Source: an uncultured Clostridia bacterium
GTDB taxonomy: Bacteria > Bacillota > Clostridia > UBA1381 > UMGS1253
Direction of reading: 5' to 3'
Length of the DNA: 64,000 bases
Assembly: GCA_934456295.1 (NCBI GenBank)
Contig: CAKSHB010000005.1
Coordinates: 3,023 to 67,022, forward strand
A program made the position numbers and the translations under genes. Positions 44,585 to 55,345 of this stretch are shown in pieces. The notes beneath the pieces were generated by a model that saw nothing but the letters and a program-made list of their open reading frames with translations, made no database searches and was not told the DNA's origin. Position 1 is the stretch's first letter. Every line of letters begins with the position of its first letter.

Positions 44585-46888
44585 TTGATTAATGAACCTA
44601 AATTCAATCTCGTAACTGAGCAATATGACGTATCCTTTCCCGAATATTACAATATGAGCAAAACCTTCGGACATTTCTGCGATGACGGACGTTCATACAA
44701 GGTTACCGACTGCAAAGCGCCGCGCCCGTGGTTCTCGATTATGTGCAACGAAAAATTTGCCTCCATAAGAGCAACTGACGGCAAGGGGCTTCTCGCATAT
44801 AAAAGCTTTTACATGCGGCTCACAAAATATTACAGTGAAACCGACTATATGCTGCGCACACTTAACGGTGACCGCAAAATCATTCTGGAGAATTGCTCCA
44901 CAGGCAAAAAATATGACCTGTTCGGCGGCTGCGAAAATATGACTTTTACAGTGCGCCCCGGCTCATGCGAATACAGCGGAAGCTTTGATACCTTCTCATA
45001 CAGCGCACTTATATTTGTGCCTGTGTCCGACCCGATTGAATGTATGCGGTTTTCGCTGAAAGCTCCTCCGAAAAGCAAGTTCAGGCTTTATACATATCAG
45101 GACTATGCATTTATCAACAACCGCGAAAGTATTGAAGAACACGAAAAGGCCGCAAAAAACATCACTGTTGCATATGAGTCTGACCGGGTAATTCTTCAGG
45201 CAGACAATATTGTCAATTTCGGCACAATATACGGCTTTATGGCGCAAAAAGACATAAAGCCGCACTGTGAAACATATTCGGACACGCTGAAAAGCATTGC
45301 TCAGACATACACTTTTTACCGCGCCGCCCCGGAAAAAGAAATCACAATCGGAGAAAACGGCGAATGCGAAGAATATATTTTCACCGGCGCCGATACGAAT
45401 GACTGCCATGAGCTGATTTCAAAGTATATAAACGGCGGCAAAAATGAATTTGACAGTCAATACAGCGCGCTTGAACGGAAATGGGACGAAATTATTTGCC
45501 GTAACTATTGTGAGCTGCCCGACAAAAACATGCAGTATTTTCTTAACATATGGCTCAAAAATCAGGTTCACGTTACGTCGCTCTACAACCGTTTCAGCAT
45601 AATGGGCTACAGAGATATTCTCCAGGACAGCTGGGGCGCACTGTATGTTGACCCCTCGCTTACGCGTGAGCACATGCTGCTCGCCGCATCAAAAATGTAT
45701 AATGACGGAAGATGTCCGCGTCAGTTTGATAAATACAGCGATATGCTCGACACACGTGATTTTGCCGATTCACCCGTATGGCTGCCGATTACGCTGTCAT
45801 ATTACATAAAGGAAACAAACGATTTCGGCATACTGGACGAAAAGACAGCATATCTCGGCAGCGATGAAGTCACAACGCTGTCTGAGCATGTTCTGCGTTC
45901 GCTCGATTATATATATACCACGCGTGCCGGAAACGGTCTTGTTCTCATGCGCGGCGGCGACTGGCTCGACGGACTCGGCGGTCTTAACAAGCTCGGTGAG
46001 GCAACTTCGGTATGGCTCACAATGGCGGCATTTTATGCGCAGAACCTTATGGCGGAAATATTTGACCGTACGGGCGAAAAAGAAAAAGCAGAGCTTATGC
46101 GCTCGCGCAGCGCCGAATATAAAAATGCGGTAAACACCGCCGGTTGGAACGGCAAATGGTATTCATACGCCATAATAAACGATACGGAGGTAATCGGTGC
46201 GCCCGATAATCCCGAGGGCAAAATCTTCTTAAACCCCCAGACATGGGCTATATTTACCGGAATTGCCGACGAAGAGAGGACAAAAAAGATAATGCGTGCG
46301 GTTGACATATATCTTACCACACAGTACGGCCCCGAGCTTATGGCGCCGCCGTATGTGAGCACAGGTCAAAACTACGGCAGACTGCAAAAGCAGCGTCCCG
46401 GCACATTTGCAAACGGCGCAATATACCTTCATGCCGGCTCATTTAAGGTATTTGCGGACGCAGCGCGCGGTGCGCTTGAAGAGGCGTATGATACATTTAT
46501 GCGCCTGCTGCCGAACCACTGTGACAATCCTGCGTCAAGAAGGACAAGTGAGCCGTATGCCGTGGGCAACGTTCATTACGGAAACGACCACCAGTGCTCG
46601 GGACTTAATCTGTACTCATGGTTCAGCGCTACGCCGTCATGGCTCATTCACGACGGTTTTGAAGCCTTGCTAGGTGTCACACCCGAATTTGACGGGCTTC
46701 GTATACGTCCGCTGAATATTGACGGCTGGAATGAATACAGTCTTACAAGAACCTTCCGCGGCACAAAATACATCATACATTTTAAGCGTTCGGATAAAAA
46801 CCGTATCACTGCGGACGGAAAGACAATTGATGGCAATTTAGTTATGAGTGATAAAAAAGAAGTGTATGTCGAAGTTGAATTTTGCTGA
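44585..46888 (+). CDS. GH94-like glycoside phosphorylase
   Basis: 767 aa, TTG start with AAAGGA about ten bases upstream. The N-terminal beta-sandwich (residues 1-270) is followed by an (alpha/alpha)6 barrel with GYRDILQDSW, DSPVWLP, RGGDWLDGL and EPYAVGNVHYG. Asp462 in GDWLDGL corresponds to the general acid of cellobiose and chitobiose phosphorylases, whose motif is GDWND. GH94 enzymes split a beta-glucoside or beta-GlcNAc linkage with phosphate to give a sugar-1-phosphate. Cytoplasmic. With GH20-like neighbours a chitobiose-type or other HexNAc disaccharide is a fair guess. Confidence 0.82.
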   Translation: MINEPKFNLVTEQYDVSFPEYYNMSKTFGHFCDDGRSYKVTDCKAPRPWFSIMCNEKFASIRATDGKGLLAYKSFYMRLTKYYSETDYMLRTLNGDRKIILENCSTGKKYDLFGGCENMTFTVRPGSCEYSGSFDTFSYSALIFVPVSDPIECMRFSLKAPPKSKFRLYTYQDYAFINNRESIEEHEKAAKNITVAYESDRVILQADNIVNFGTIYGFMAQKDIKPHCETYSDTLKSIAQTYTFYRAAPEKEITIGENGECEEYIFTGADTNDCHELISKYINGGKNEFDSQYSALERKWDEIICRNYCELPDKNMQYFLNIWLKNQVHVTSLYNRFSIMGYRDILQDSWGALYVDPSLTREHMLLAASKMYNDGRCPRQFDKYSDMLDTRDFADSPVWLPITLSYYIKETNDFGILDEKTAYLGSDEVTTLSEHVLRSLDYIYTTRAGNGLVLMRGGDWLDGLGGLNKLGEATSVWLTMAAFYAQNLMAEIFDRTGEKEKAELMRSRSAEYKNAVNTAGWNGKWYSYAIINDTEVIGAPDNPEGKIFLNPQTWAIFTGIADEERTKKIMRAVDIYLTTQYGPELMAPPYVSTGQNYGRLQKQRPGTFANGAIYLHAGSFKVFADAARGALEEAYDTFMRLLPNHCDNPASRRTSEPYAVGNVHYGNDHQCSGLNLYSWFSATPSWLIHDGFEALLGVTPEFDGLRIRPLNIDGWNEYSLTRTFRGTKYIIHFKRSDKNRITADGKTIDGNLVMSDKKEVYVEVEFC

Positions 46889-46910
46889 TACAGTAAACTT
46901 TTGAATTAAT

Positions 46911-46941
46911 AAATATCCGCCTGTTATGCAGGCGGATATTT
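46911..46941. terminator. Hairpin after the GH94-like gene
   Basis: 13-bp perfect stem AAATATCCGCCTG / CAGGCGGATATTT around TTATG; a poor T run, followed at once by a stronger terminator. Confidence 0.55.
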
Positions 46942-46948
46942 ATACGGC

Positions 46949-46984
46949 AAAAAAGCTGCCGCCCGTTCGGGCGGCAGCTTTTTT
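46949..46984. terminator. Strong bidirectional terminator
   Basis: AAAAAAGCTGCCGCCC, loop GTTC, GGGCGGCAGCTTTTTT. Ends both the plus-strand glycan operon and the minus-strand V-ATPase operon. Confidence 0.9.
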
Positions 46985-46993
46985 ATACTTATA

Positions 46994-47653
46994 TTATGCC
47001 TTATGCTTTGATTCTATATTTTCCGCAATCATCATGTCTTTAACCTTCATCAGTCTTGTCTGATTTCCGCGCTCATTTTCATCAAGCTTCATTGTAATGC
47101 TCTTGATAGTATCCTGATAATTTGGTATCATAACATGCTCAAGCGCATTTACGCGGCGGCGAGTCTTTTCGATTTCCTGTGCCAAAAGCTGCGCGCTTTT
47201 TTCCTTCTGCGCAAGCCGCAACATCGGTCCGAGCGCCTCGGAAAGCGAGTCTATCGCCCCGTCAAGCTGTGTAGATGTTGAGGCAAAGCCATACGGATAT
47301 ATTGATGATGTGTCGGTATTCTGCATTTTAAACTCAAACACAGGCACATCTACGCTCATTACGTTTTTACTCGAAACCTCGAGGCTCACGCTCTGCGACG
47401 GATATATTATCGACACCTCAAGCGACTCAGCGCTCATGAGTGCGCGTGCTATGAGGAAGTTATCGTTTGCCCTCTTTAAAAGCTGCTCAACCTCTTCACG
47501 CAAAACCTTGTTTTCACGCACAATGTCGAGAAATTGTTTCATAAGCTCATCGCGCTTATCTTTCAGCAGCTTATGTCCGCGCACAGCGGTCTTAAGCTGG
47601 CGTTTAAGCTTTGTGAGCTCCATTCGGGTAGGGTTAACACGCATTACAGCCAT
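46994..47653 (-). CDS. atpD: V-type ATPase subunit D
   Basis: 219 aa. MRVNPTRMELTKLKRQLKTA and the long coiled-coil pair, with EIEKTRRRVNALEHVMIPNY near residue 170, are typical of the central stalk subunit D (NtpD). Start at 47653 follows GGGGGAG. Last gene of the operon, three bases after subunit B. Confidence 0.95.
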   Translation of the reverse strand: MAVMRVNPTRMELTKLKRQLKTAVRGHKLLKDKRDELMKQFLDIVRENKVLREEVEQLLKRANDNFLIARALMSAESLEVSIIYPSQSVSLEVSSKNVMSVDVPVFEFKMQNTDTSSIYPYGFASTSTQLDGAIDSLSEALGPMLRLAQKEKSAQLLAQEIEKTRRRVNALEHVMIPNYQDTIKSITMKLDENERGNQTRLMKVKDMMIAENIESKHKA

Positions 47654-47656
47654 GCA

Positions 47657-49039
47657 TTACTCCCCCTTTTTGATATCATAGTATTTGTCAAGATATTCGT
47701 CCTTGATACGCTTCAGCTCACCGCGCGGCAGCATTCTCAGAAGCTCCCAGCCTATATCAAGCGTCTGCTCAATACTTCTGTCAGTCGTATATCCCTGCGA
47801 CACATATTCTCTTTCAAATGCATCGGCAAAAGCCGCATACTTTTTATCTATTTCGGTAAGCGCAGCCTCACCAAGTATTACCATAAGCTCTTTTGCCTCT
47901 TTGCCTCGTGCATACGCCGCAAAAAGCTGGTTCATGGTATCTGCATGGTCGGCACGCGTTTTCCCGTCGCCTATACCCTTATCCTTCAGACGTGAAAGTG
48001 ACGGAAGTACGTCTATCGGAGGTGTGATGTTCTTTCTGTAAAGCTCACGCGACAGAATAATCTGTCCCTCTGTGATATAGCCCGTAAGGTCGGGGATAGG
48101 GTGCGTTTTATCGTCCTCAGGCATCGTAAGTATCGGTATAAGCGTAACCGAACCGTCATGTCCGCGCTTTCTTCCCGCTCTTTCATACAGTGTTGCAAGG
48201 TCTGTATACATGTAGCCGGGATATCCGCGTCTGCCCGGAACTTCTTTTCTTGCCGCAGATACCTCACGGCATGCCTCGGCATAGTTTGTGATATCCGTTA
48301 TGATTACAAGTACGTGCATATTCTGCTCATACGCAAGATATTCCGCCGCAGTCAGCGCCATACGCGGCGTTGAAATACGCTCAATGGCAGGGTCGTTTGC
48401 AAGGTTTACAAACACAACGCTTCTGTCGATAGCGCCCGTCTTTGTGAAGTCTGAGATAAAGAAATCAGCCTCCTCAAACGTTATGCCAACAGCCGCAAAC
48501 ACAACCGCAAAGTTCGACTCATCGCCGAGCACCTTCGCCTGTCTTGCAATCTGTGCCGCAAGGTTGGCATGCGGCAGACCCGAGCCGGAGAAGATCGGAA
48601 GTTTCTGTCCGCGGACAAGCGTGTTAAGTCCGTCGATTGCACTCACGCCCGTCTGAATAAATTCGTCGGGGTAGTCACGTGCCGCCGGATTTATCGGAAG
48701 TCCGTTTATATCTATACGCTTTTCGGGAATTATTTCGGGGCCGCCGTCTATCGGGCGTCCCATACCGTCAAATATGCGTCCGAGCATGTCGGGCGATACG
48801 CCAAGCTCAACGCCTCTGCCCAAAAAGCGCACCTTCGACTGTGCAATATTAATTCCGGCAGAGTTTTCAAAAAGCTGCACAAGTGCGTCTGAACCGTTTA
48901 TTTCAAGCACACGGCAGCGTCTTATTTCGCCGTTTGCAAGCTCGATTTCACCAAGCTCCTGATAGGTTACACCCTCAACGCCTTTTACAAGCATCAGCGG
49001 TCCCGCAACCTCCTGTATGGTTTTATATTCTTTAGGCAT
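47657..49039 (-). CDS. atpB: V-type ATPase subunit B
   Basis: 460 aa regulatory subunit of the A3B3 head. The P-loop is absent and replaced by [18 protein letters not shown], as usual for [23 protein letters not shown] and [15 protein letters not shown] are conserved. Two bases separate it from subunit A. Confidence 0.97.
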   Translation of the reverse strand: MPKEYKTIQEVAGPLMLVKGVEGVTYQELGEIELANGEIRRCRVLEINGSDALVQLFENSAGINIAQSKVRFLGRGVELGVSPDMLGRIFDGMGRPIDGGPEIIPEKRIDINGLPINPAARDYPDEFIQTGVSAIDGLNTLVRGQKLPIFSGSGLPHANLAAQIARQAKVLGDESNFAVVFAAVGITFEEADFFISDFTKTGAIDRSVVFVNLANDPAIERISTPRMALTAAEYLAYEQNMHVLVIITDITNYAEACREVSAARKEVPGRRGYPGYMYTDLATLYERAGRKRGHDGSVTLIPILTMPEDDKTHPIPDLTGYITEGQIILSRELYRKNITPPIDVLPSLSRLKDKGIGDGKTRADHADTMNQLFAAYARGKEAKELMVILGEAALTEIDKKYAAFADAFEREYVSQGYTTDRSIEQTLDIGWELLRMLPRGELKRIKDEYLDKYYDIKKGE

Positions 49040-49040
49040 T

Positions 49041-50810
49041 CTACTCCGCCTCCTTCATTGTAAGCGCCTGCATCTCGCTCTCAATAAGCTTTTCCGTTTC
49101 CTCAAATTCCGCCTTCATTTTATCCTCGGCAACATACTTCATACGTCCTATTCTTTCCTCTATCGGCAGCTGCTCTATTTTATCGGCTGTTGCGCCGTTT
49201 TCAAGCGCCTTGTTGCCCTTATCGTAAAAATCAAGCATGGTTTTGAGCATCATATGCTGCTTCTGGAGCGATGCATACGTATCAATTTCATGGAAAGCGT
49301 TCTGGTGCAGATAGTCCTCACGCAGCATCTTCGCCGTTTCGAGAGTAAGTCTGTCCCTGTCGGACAATGCATCAACGCCGACAAGCTTAACTATTTCGTC
49401 AAGCTCTGCCTCCTCCTGCAAAATACGCATTGCACTGTGGCGCAGCTCTTTGAAATCGCTTGCCACATGCTCATCAAGCCAATCGCTCAGCCTGTCCGTA
49501 TAAAGAGAATAACTTGTGAGCCAGTTTATCGCAGGGAAATGGCGCTTATATGCAAGTGATGAATCAAGTCCCCAGAACACCTTTACTATACGCAGTGTTG
49601 CCTGCGAAACCGGTTCGGATATATCGCCGCCCGGAGGCGAAACAGCGCCGATTGCTGTCAGTGCGCCCTCGCGCTCCTCGCTGCCGAGCGCAATTACTCT
49701 GCCGGCACGCTCATAGAACTGTGCCAGTCGGCTTGACAGATATGCGGGATATCCCTCCTCACCGGGCATTTCCTCGAGTCTGCCCGACATCTCACGCAGA
49801 GCCTCTGCCCAACGTGACGTTGAATCCGCCATGAGCGCAACACTGTAGCCCATGTCACGGAAATATTCCGCAATCGTGATACCTGTATAAATGCTCGCCT
49901 CACGCGCCGCAACAGGCATATCCGATGTGTTTGCAATAAGAACCGTACGCTTCATGAGCGACTCGCCCGTACGCGGATCCTTCAGCTCCGGAAATTCCAT
50001 CAGAACGTCCGTCATCTCATTTCCGCGCTCGCCGCAGCCGATATATATAACTATATCTGCATCTGCCCATTTTGCAAGCTGGTGCTGCACGACTGTTTTA
50101 CCGCTTCCGAACGGACCGGGAACCGCCGCAACACCGCCCTTTGCGAGCGGAAACAATGTATCGATTACACGCTGTCCCGTAACAAGCGGTTCTGTCGGCG
50201 GAAGCTTTTTCTTATACGGTCTTGCCACACGCACAGGCCACTTCTGAAGCATTGTTATGCTGTGTGTTTTGCCGTCTTTGTCAGTCAGCGTGCAAACTGT
50301 ATCTTCTACTTTAAACTCGCCCTGCTTTATGTCGGTAATCACTCCCGACATGCCGTAGGGAACCATTATTCTGTGTTCAACAACAACAGTTTCCTGAACA
50401 GTACCGATGATATCTCCTGATTCAACCGTGTCGCCTTTTTTCTTAACCGGCACAAACTGCCATTTCTTGTCGCGGTCAATCGACACAACATCTACTCCGC
50501 GCGTAATGTTCGGACCCATAACGCGGTACATTTCCGCAAGCGGACGCTGTATGCCGTCATATATGCGCTCTATAAGTCCCGGTCCAAGCTCAACGGAAAG
50601 CGGCGCTCCCGTCGAAACAACCGGCTCGCCCGGTCCGAGGCCCGATGTTTCCTCATATACCTGTACCGACGCCAGATCGCCGTGTATTTCTATTATCTCG
50701 CCTATCAAATGCTTATCCGATACACGCACAACGTCAAACATGTTTGCATCACGCATGCCCTCAGCAATTACGAGCGGTCCCGATACCTTTACAATTCTGC
50801 CATTGCTCAT
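49041..50810 (-). CDS. atpA: V-type ATPase catalytic subunit A
   Basis: 589 aa. Walker [25 protein letters not shown] with the catalytic glutamate, and the A-specific non-homologous region with [17 protein letters not shown] near residue 130. The ATG at 50810 is preceded by AGGTGAGAG; a GTG four codons upstream is less likely. Hydrolyses or makes ATP in the head. Confidence 0.97.
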   Translation of the reverse strand: MSNGRIVKVSGPLVIAEGMRDANMFDVVRVSDKHLIGEIIEIHGDLASVQVYEETSGLGPGEPVVSTGAPLSVELGPGLIERIYDGIQRPLAEMYRVMGPNITRGVDVVSIDRDKKWQFVPVKKKGDTVESGDIIGTVQETVVVEHRIMVPYGMSGVITDIKQGEFKVEDTVCTLTDKDGKTHSITMLQKWPVRVARPYKKKLPPTEPLVTGQRVIDTLFPLAKGGVAAVPGPFGSGKTVVQHQLAKWADADIVIYIGCGERGNEMTDVLMEFPELKDPRTGESLMKRTVLIANTSDMPVAAREASIYTGITIAEYFRDMGYSVALMADSTSRWAEALREMSGRLEEMPGEEGYPAYLSSRLAQFYERAGRVIALGSEEREGALTAIGAVSPPGGDISEPVSQATLRIVKVFWGLDSSLAYKRHFPAINWLTSYSLYTDRLSDWLDEHVASDFKELRHSAMRILQEEAELDEIVKLVGVDALSDRDRLTLETAKMLREDYLHQNAFHEIDTYASLQKQHMMLKTMLDFYDKGNKALENGATADKIEQLPIEERIGRMKYVAEDKMKAEFEETEKLIESEMQALTMKEAE

Positions 50811-50841
50811 GTTAACTCTCACCTGCTCTCAAATTTTTAGC

Positions 50842-51162
50842 TTACTTATCGTTAAATAATATGTCTGCTCCGACAGCTCTCTCCACACTCTTCTTTACTC
50901 CTGCCATACCTATACCAAGACTGCCCTGTATGCCGGGAATCAGGATTATCGCCGGAAGCTGTGAGTCTTTATATTCATCAATTACGTCCATAACCTGTGC
51001 TGCCGCCTGCTCGGTTATATAAACCGCCGCATATCCCTCCGCAGCCATTTTTCTTATCCTGTCCGCAGTTTCTTTTTCGCCGCTTGTTTCAAACACATCA
51101 AGCCCGAGCGCTAGAAAGCCCATGACAGAATCTTTATCACCTATTACACCGATTTTATACAT
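50842..51162 (-). CDS. atpF: V-type ATPase subunit F
   Basis: 106 aa. Starts MYKIGVIGDKDSVMGFLALG and contains GYAAVYITEQAA and PAIILIPGIQGSLGIGM, the Rossmann-like fold of central stalk subunit F (NtpG in Enterococcus). Overlaps the end of subunit C by 8 bases. Confidence 0.95.
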   Translation of the reverse strand: MYKIGVIGDKDSVMGFLALGLDVFETSGEKETADRIRKMAAEGYAAVYITEQAAAQVMDVIDEYKDSQLPAIILIPGIQGSLGIGMAGVKKSVERAVGADILFNDK

Positions 51163-52144
51163 AGGCTATATTCAGCCTCCTTTTTATCAGCTCACTGTCC
51201 ATGCTGTTGGTTTTGCCGACCATAATTATACGAAGCTGTTTTATTTCGTTATCCTTTGCGAAAATGTATGCAATGAGCGGCTCTGCGCCAAAAATAACGC
51301 GTTTTGCGCTTTTCATGTACTCAACAAGCATGTCGCCGCACGCCGTTTCAAACCCCGCCATATCCTTCTCGCCCGATACCGCGTCAGCTATAAGCTGCGC
51401 ATATTTTCCCGACGAAAACCTCTGAAGCAGTGTATCCTTCGCCTCACCGACTCCCATGGCAAGCGTATCGGCCGGTATGCTTCCGCCCTCAAGCATTGCC
51501 CTTTTTGCAAAGGCATAGTCTTTTTCCATTCTGCGCAGACGTATCATTGTTTTTATATTAATCAGGTCGATTTTCATGCTTATAAGTCCCATGAGGAATT
51601 TGTTTCCGCTCAGTGCGGCAAATTTGCTCATTTCCTCAAAGCACGCCCTATCGATAATCATATCAACCAGCTGCGCATTTTTATTCTTTGCAAACGATTC
51701 AAGCGCTTCATCAATTGCATTTGCAAATATGTCGGATATATCGCCGCCGCGGCGCTCACGCACCGCCTCCTTCAGCTTATCCTTCGATGTGCGCGAACGT
51801 CCGCTGAGAAGATAGTCGAGATTTTTTCCTATAAATTCTGCCTTCAGAAGAACCTTCAGATTATAATAATCGTTCTCTATCAAAAACACATCAAATATCT
51901 CAGGCTCGGGCGCCATTGAATACACAAGGCTGTATGCCTCATCAAGCGCCTGTTCAAAGGAAATCTCGTAGTCCTCCTCCGCTTTATATCCCGCGTCATA
52001 AATCATGCGCAATGCGTCCGCGGCGGTTTTTGCCTCGGCAATCTGCATGATTTTGCCGCTGTCAAGCAAGCTTCGCTCAACCGCATGGATACGGCTCACG
52101 GAATAAGCGTAATCTGTATCTTTAATTTTGCTCACCTGCGCCAC
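51155..52144 (-). CDS. atpC: V-type ATPase subunit C
   Basis: 329 aa helical protein (VatC / AC39). DYAYSVSRIHAVERSLL, IENDYYNLKVLLKA and the end RRLNIAYV are typical. It joins the rotor ring to the stalk. Four bases after subunit E. Confidence 0.93.
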   Translation of the reverse strand: MAQVSKIKDTDYAYSVSRIHAVERSLLDSGKIMQIAEAKTAADALRMIYDAGYKAEEDYEISFEQALDEAYSLVYSMAPEPEIFDVFLIENDYYNLKVLLKAEFIGKNLDYLLSGRSRTSKDKLKEAVRERRGGDISDIFANAIDEALESFAKNKNAQLVDMIIDRACFEEMSKFAALSGNKFLMGLISMKIDLINIKTMIRLRRMEKDYAFAKRAMLEGGSIPADTLAMGVGEAKDTLLQRFSSGKYAQLIADAVSGEKDMAGFETACGDMLVEYMKSAKRVIFGAEPLIAYIFAKDNEIKQLRIIMVGKTNSMDSELIKRRLNIAYV

Positions 52145-52148
52145 ATCC

Positions 52149-52796
52149 TTAAAACAATATTTTTATGATTTCTGCCGAAAGAGAGTCCTTCTGCTGTCTG
52201 AGCAAAGCGTCAAATGTCGCATTTATCTCTATGTCGCCGCGCTTCAGTATAAAGCCCGACCCTATTTCTCTCTTTTCCTCCGACTCCGTCACCTTGCACG
52301 GTTTGTCCTTTGATACCGCTTTATTTACGCCGTCCAGAAAATCCTCTCCGAGGCGCTTTTTGTCGTCTTTGTTTATTATAACGGTTTCATTTCCGGTTTC
52401 AATCATACCCGTCATGAGCTTTGTCATAAATGCCTTAAAATCTGCATCGCTCATCGCGCGTATCTTTTCAAGCGCCGTATCAAATGCCTCCGAAAGCAGC
52501 TTCTGCTTCGTTTCGAGCAGCAGCTTTTTTGCCTCCATGTGCGCAGATGCGATAATCCTCTTTTTCGCAAGCTCCGCCTCTGCACCGGCACGCTTCATAC
52601 ACTCGCTCTTCATTGCCTCAACAGTCTTGTCCGACTGTAAGCAAACCGATTTTGCCTCGCTTTCCGCCGCACTGATTATCTTATCTGCACGGCTCTTTGC
52701 GTCCGACAAAATCTTATCGGTAATTTTTTCAGCTCCCACATTTCTCACTCCTGTCATCTTTGATAGTAACGAAAGCTGTGCCTCCGCCGTGCTCAT
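52149..52796 (-). CDS. atpE: V-type ATPase subunit E
   Basis: 215 aa. The N-terminal half is a long charged coiled coil (SDAKSRADKIISAAESEAKS), the C-terminal half a mixed domain ending IGSGFILKRGDIEINATF. Peripheral stalk subunit with the operon's first protein. Its ATG overlaps the stop of subunit K (TAATG). Confidence 0.9.
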   Translation of the reverse strand: MSTAEAQLSLLSKMTGVRNVGAEKITDKILSDAKSRADKIISAAESEAKSVCLQSDKTVEAMKSECMKRAGAEAELAKKRIIASAHMEAKKLLLETKQKLLSEAFDTALEKIRAMSDADFKAFMTKLMTGMIETGNETVIINKDDKKRLGEDFLDGVNKAVSKDKPCKVTESEEKREIGSGFILKRGDIEINATFDALLRQQKDSLSAEIIKILF

Positions 52797-53296
52797 TAAA
52801 GAGCAATACCGTTTACCATAAGAATAGATGTGAGAAGTGCAAGTACGGCATATGTTTCAACCATTGCCGCAAGTACGATGCCTTTTGCAAGTTCTTCGGG
52901 GCGCTTTGTGATGATGTTTACGCCGGCTGCTGCAACTTTGCCCTGATATACAGCCGAAATAAGTCCTACTATTGCAATCGGCAGGCATGCTGTGAGAATT
53001 GAAAATCCCTGAACTGTTGTAAGGTTTGCAAATGTTGAGGGGTCACCGCCCAAAAGTCCGATTTTTACCATTACGATAAACGCAACAAGCAGACCATAGA
53101 TACCCTGTGTACCCGGAAGTGCCTGGAGAAGAAGTACCTGACCAAAACGATCCGGCTCCTCCGTGAGAAGTCCCGCACCTGCTTCACCAACAATGTTAAC
53201 TCCCTTTGCCGAGCCTATCCCGCCAAGTATAACAGCCAAAGCTCCGCCCAGTATTGCCAGAAATCCTCCGTTAAAAAATACATCGTACCACATCAT
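52796..53296 (-). CDS. atpK: V-type ATPase proteolipid subunit K, sodium-type ligands
   Basis: 166 aa, four membrane helices in two hairpins. The second hairpin has the ion-carrier Glu147 in AMVETYAVL, while the first has LPGTQGIYG in its place: Leu60, Thr63 and Gln64, with Gln118 in AVYQGK. These match the Na+ ligands Leu61, Thr64, Gln65, Gln110 and Glu139 of Enterococcus hirae NtpK. This supports sodium rather than proton transport. GGAGG precedes the start. Confidence 0.95.
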   Translation of the reverse strand: MMWYDVFFNGGFLAILGGALAVILGGIGSAKGVNIVGEAGAGLLTEEPDRFGQVLLLQALPGTQGIYGLLVAFIVMVKIGLLGGDPSTFANLTTVQGFSILTACLPIAIVGLISAVYQGKVAAAGVNIITKRPEELAKGIVLAAMVETYAVLALLTSILMVNGIAL

Positions 53297-53353
53297 AATT
53301 TTTGTCCTCCTTAAATATAATTTTTATTTTTATATTTTTGTTTTTATAAAATT

Positions 53354-55345
53354 TTAACCGTTTATACCTGCGTCCTCAACAACCTGCGTATACTTTGCCG
53401 GACGCACAAGCGGCTTGAAAGCTTTTCCGCCGCTCTCATAAAACTTTCCGAAAAATTCAACATACTGCAATCTGCTTGCATGCACATATGCGCCGAGCGT
53501 GTTGATTGCAATATTGAACAGATGTCCCACAATAAACACCGCAAAAAACAATATCCAGCCGCCTATGTTGTTGCCGCCCATCGAGCCCATTGTGTTTATA
53601 ACGCTCGCCACAACGCCTGTCGAAAGTCCGAGGGCAAGCAGTCTTGAATATGACAGCAAATCGCTCAGATAGCTTACAACGTCATACAAAGAACCTATGC
53701 CGCCGATAAGCTTTGCAAAAATGTTTTTCTTCTCGCGTCCCTGCGTCAGTATAAGTCCGACCGCTCCGGCTATTGCTGTCCACATGCCTATCTGTGTAAC
53801 GGGCGTGCCGGGCATTACAAATCCCAGACACACAATTCCGAGTCCGCCGAGCACCAGATACCAAAAGCCCACATCAAACACCGCGTCCCATACATGGCCG
53901 CGCTTTATAAGCAGATATGCCTTTGCTCCCATGCCGGCAAACAAATGTATAAGTCCTAATATGAGCGATAAAATCAGCACCGAAATCGGGTCCGCCGACG
54001 GGTTCATAAGCGACGGTATTGTAATTTCTTTTCCTGTGGCAAGCTTAACCGCCACCTGAATTGTATCGCCGAAATATCCGCCGAAAATCGCGCCCCATAT
54101 CATCGTTGATATGCCGCCCAGACATATAAGCCCCATAAGCTGTTTTGCCTGTCCCTGCGGCTTATACTTCCACAGTATAAATGCCGTTGCAAGCGTCAGT
54201 ACAAGTCCGTATCCCGCATCAGATACCATCATTCCGAAAAACAGGAAGAAGAACGGCGCCATAAGCTTGTTCGGATCCATAGAATGAGGCGCCGGAAGCG
54301 AATACATCTCCGTAACCGTTTCAAACGGCTGCACAATCTTCGGATTTCTGAGAAGTATCGGATATGCCTCTTCTTCACTCGGAGCCTCTGTTTCGGTTTC
54401 ACATAAAAAGTTCTTCTCAAGCGCCTTTGCAACAGTATCGGCAGCCTCTGCCGGAACCCAGCCTTTAAGAATTACCGTGCTCTGTGTGCAAGCGAGCTTG
54501 TCAAGCGCACGCTGTTTTTCCGCACATTCGCTTATATAGTCGTACAATATCTCAAGCTTTGCCTTCTCCTCTGCCATCTCTCTGAGTTCATCAATCTTTT
54601 TCTGCGCCTCGCCCGAAAGCGCCTCTATTTTCCCCTTCAGGCTGACAATCATGCGCACAGGCGTATCGTCGCCGCTTACGGCTGCCATGCTGAAGCCGAA
54701 CTGTGCCATTATGCGCCCGAGCGCTTCCTCTGATGATTTATGATACAAAATATAAATGTATCGAAAATCTTTATCTGCTGACAGCTCCTCGGCATATGCG
54801 CATATATTTTCCTCTTCAAATTTGTCCGAAAGCTCCTCCGGTGCAACCGAAACAGGAACTGTGCCGAGCATTACGCCCGTATTCTTTGTGCCCTTGTATC
54901 CGAGCGAAAACGGCAGCTTTTCCCAGCGTGTCAGCGATTCAATCTCGTTTTGCAGTCTGTTCTGCTCCGTCTTTATCTCTCTGCCCCGCGCACTCGCGGC
55001 GCACACGCGCTCCGCAAAGGCAAGCTCTTTATCAAAGCCGTCCACAACCTCGCGGTACATACTTTTTGAAACACTTCTGCGCGGTGCAAAAAGCACCTTC
55101 TTCACATTAACGTATGCGGCAAGAATGTCAATCGCGTCCTTCACGGTTTTCATCTGTGCGTCATACTCGCTCAAAAGCTCACTGTCGGACTGTTTTTCCA
55201 AAAGTCCGTCATATTCTTCCGCAATCTGCTCTTCACTTATGTCATCTACCTGCGTGACGCCCATTTTCATGAGAAAGTCAACAATGTCCTTCTCATTCTC
55301 TCTGAGGGCAATAACGCTGAGCTTTTTCATGTTTACAATCGCCAT
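53354..55345 (-). CDS. atpI: V-type ATPase subunit I (a-type)
   Basis: 663 aa. A cytoplasmic N-terminal half with coiled coils (residues 1-330) and a C-terminal half with about seven to eight membrane helices starting at LMAPFFFLFFGMMVSDAGYG. The essential arginine region is YLSDLLSYSRLLALGLSTG. It forms the ion half-channels facing the K ring. Its ATG overlaps the preceding stop by one base. Confidence 0.95.
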   Translation of the reverse strand: MAIVNMKKLSVIALRENEKDIVDFLMKMGVTQVDDISEEQIAEEYDGLLEKQSDSELLSEYDAQMKTVKDAIDILAAYVNVKKVLFAPRRSVSKSMYREVVDGFDKELAFAERVCAASARGREIKTEQNRLQNEIESLTRWEKLPFSLGYKGTKNTGVMLGTVPVSVAPEELSDKFEEENICAYAEELSADKDFRYIYILYHKSSEEALGRIMAQFGFSMAAVSGDDTPVRMIVSLKGKIEALSGEAQKKIDELREMAEEKAKLEILYDYISECAEKQRALDKLACTQSTVILKGWVPAEAADTVAKALEKNFLCETETEAPSEEEAYPILLRNPKIVQPFETVTEMYSLPAPHSMDPNKLMAPFFFLFFGMMVSDAGYGLVLTLATAFILWKYKPQGQAKQLMGLICLGGISTMIWGAIFGGYFGDTIQVAVKLATGKEITIPSLMNPSADPISVLILSLILGLIHLFAGMGAKAYLLIKRGHVWDAVFDVGFWYLVLGGLGIVCLGFVMPGTPVTQIGMWTAIAGAVGLILTQGREKKNIFAKLIGGIGSLYDVVSYLSDLLSYSRLLALGLSTGVVASVINTMGSMGGNNIGGWILFFAVFIVGHLFNIAINTLGAYVHASRLQYVEFFGKFYESGGKAFKPLVRPAKYTQVVEDAGING

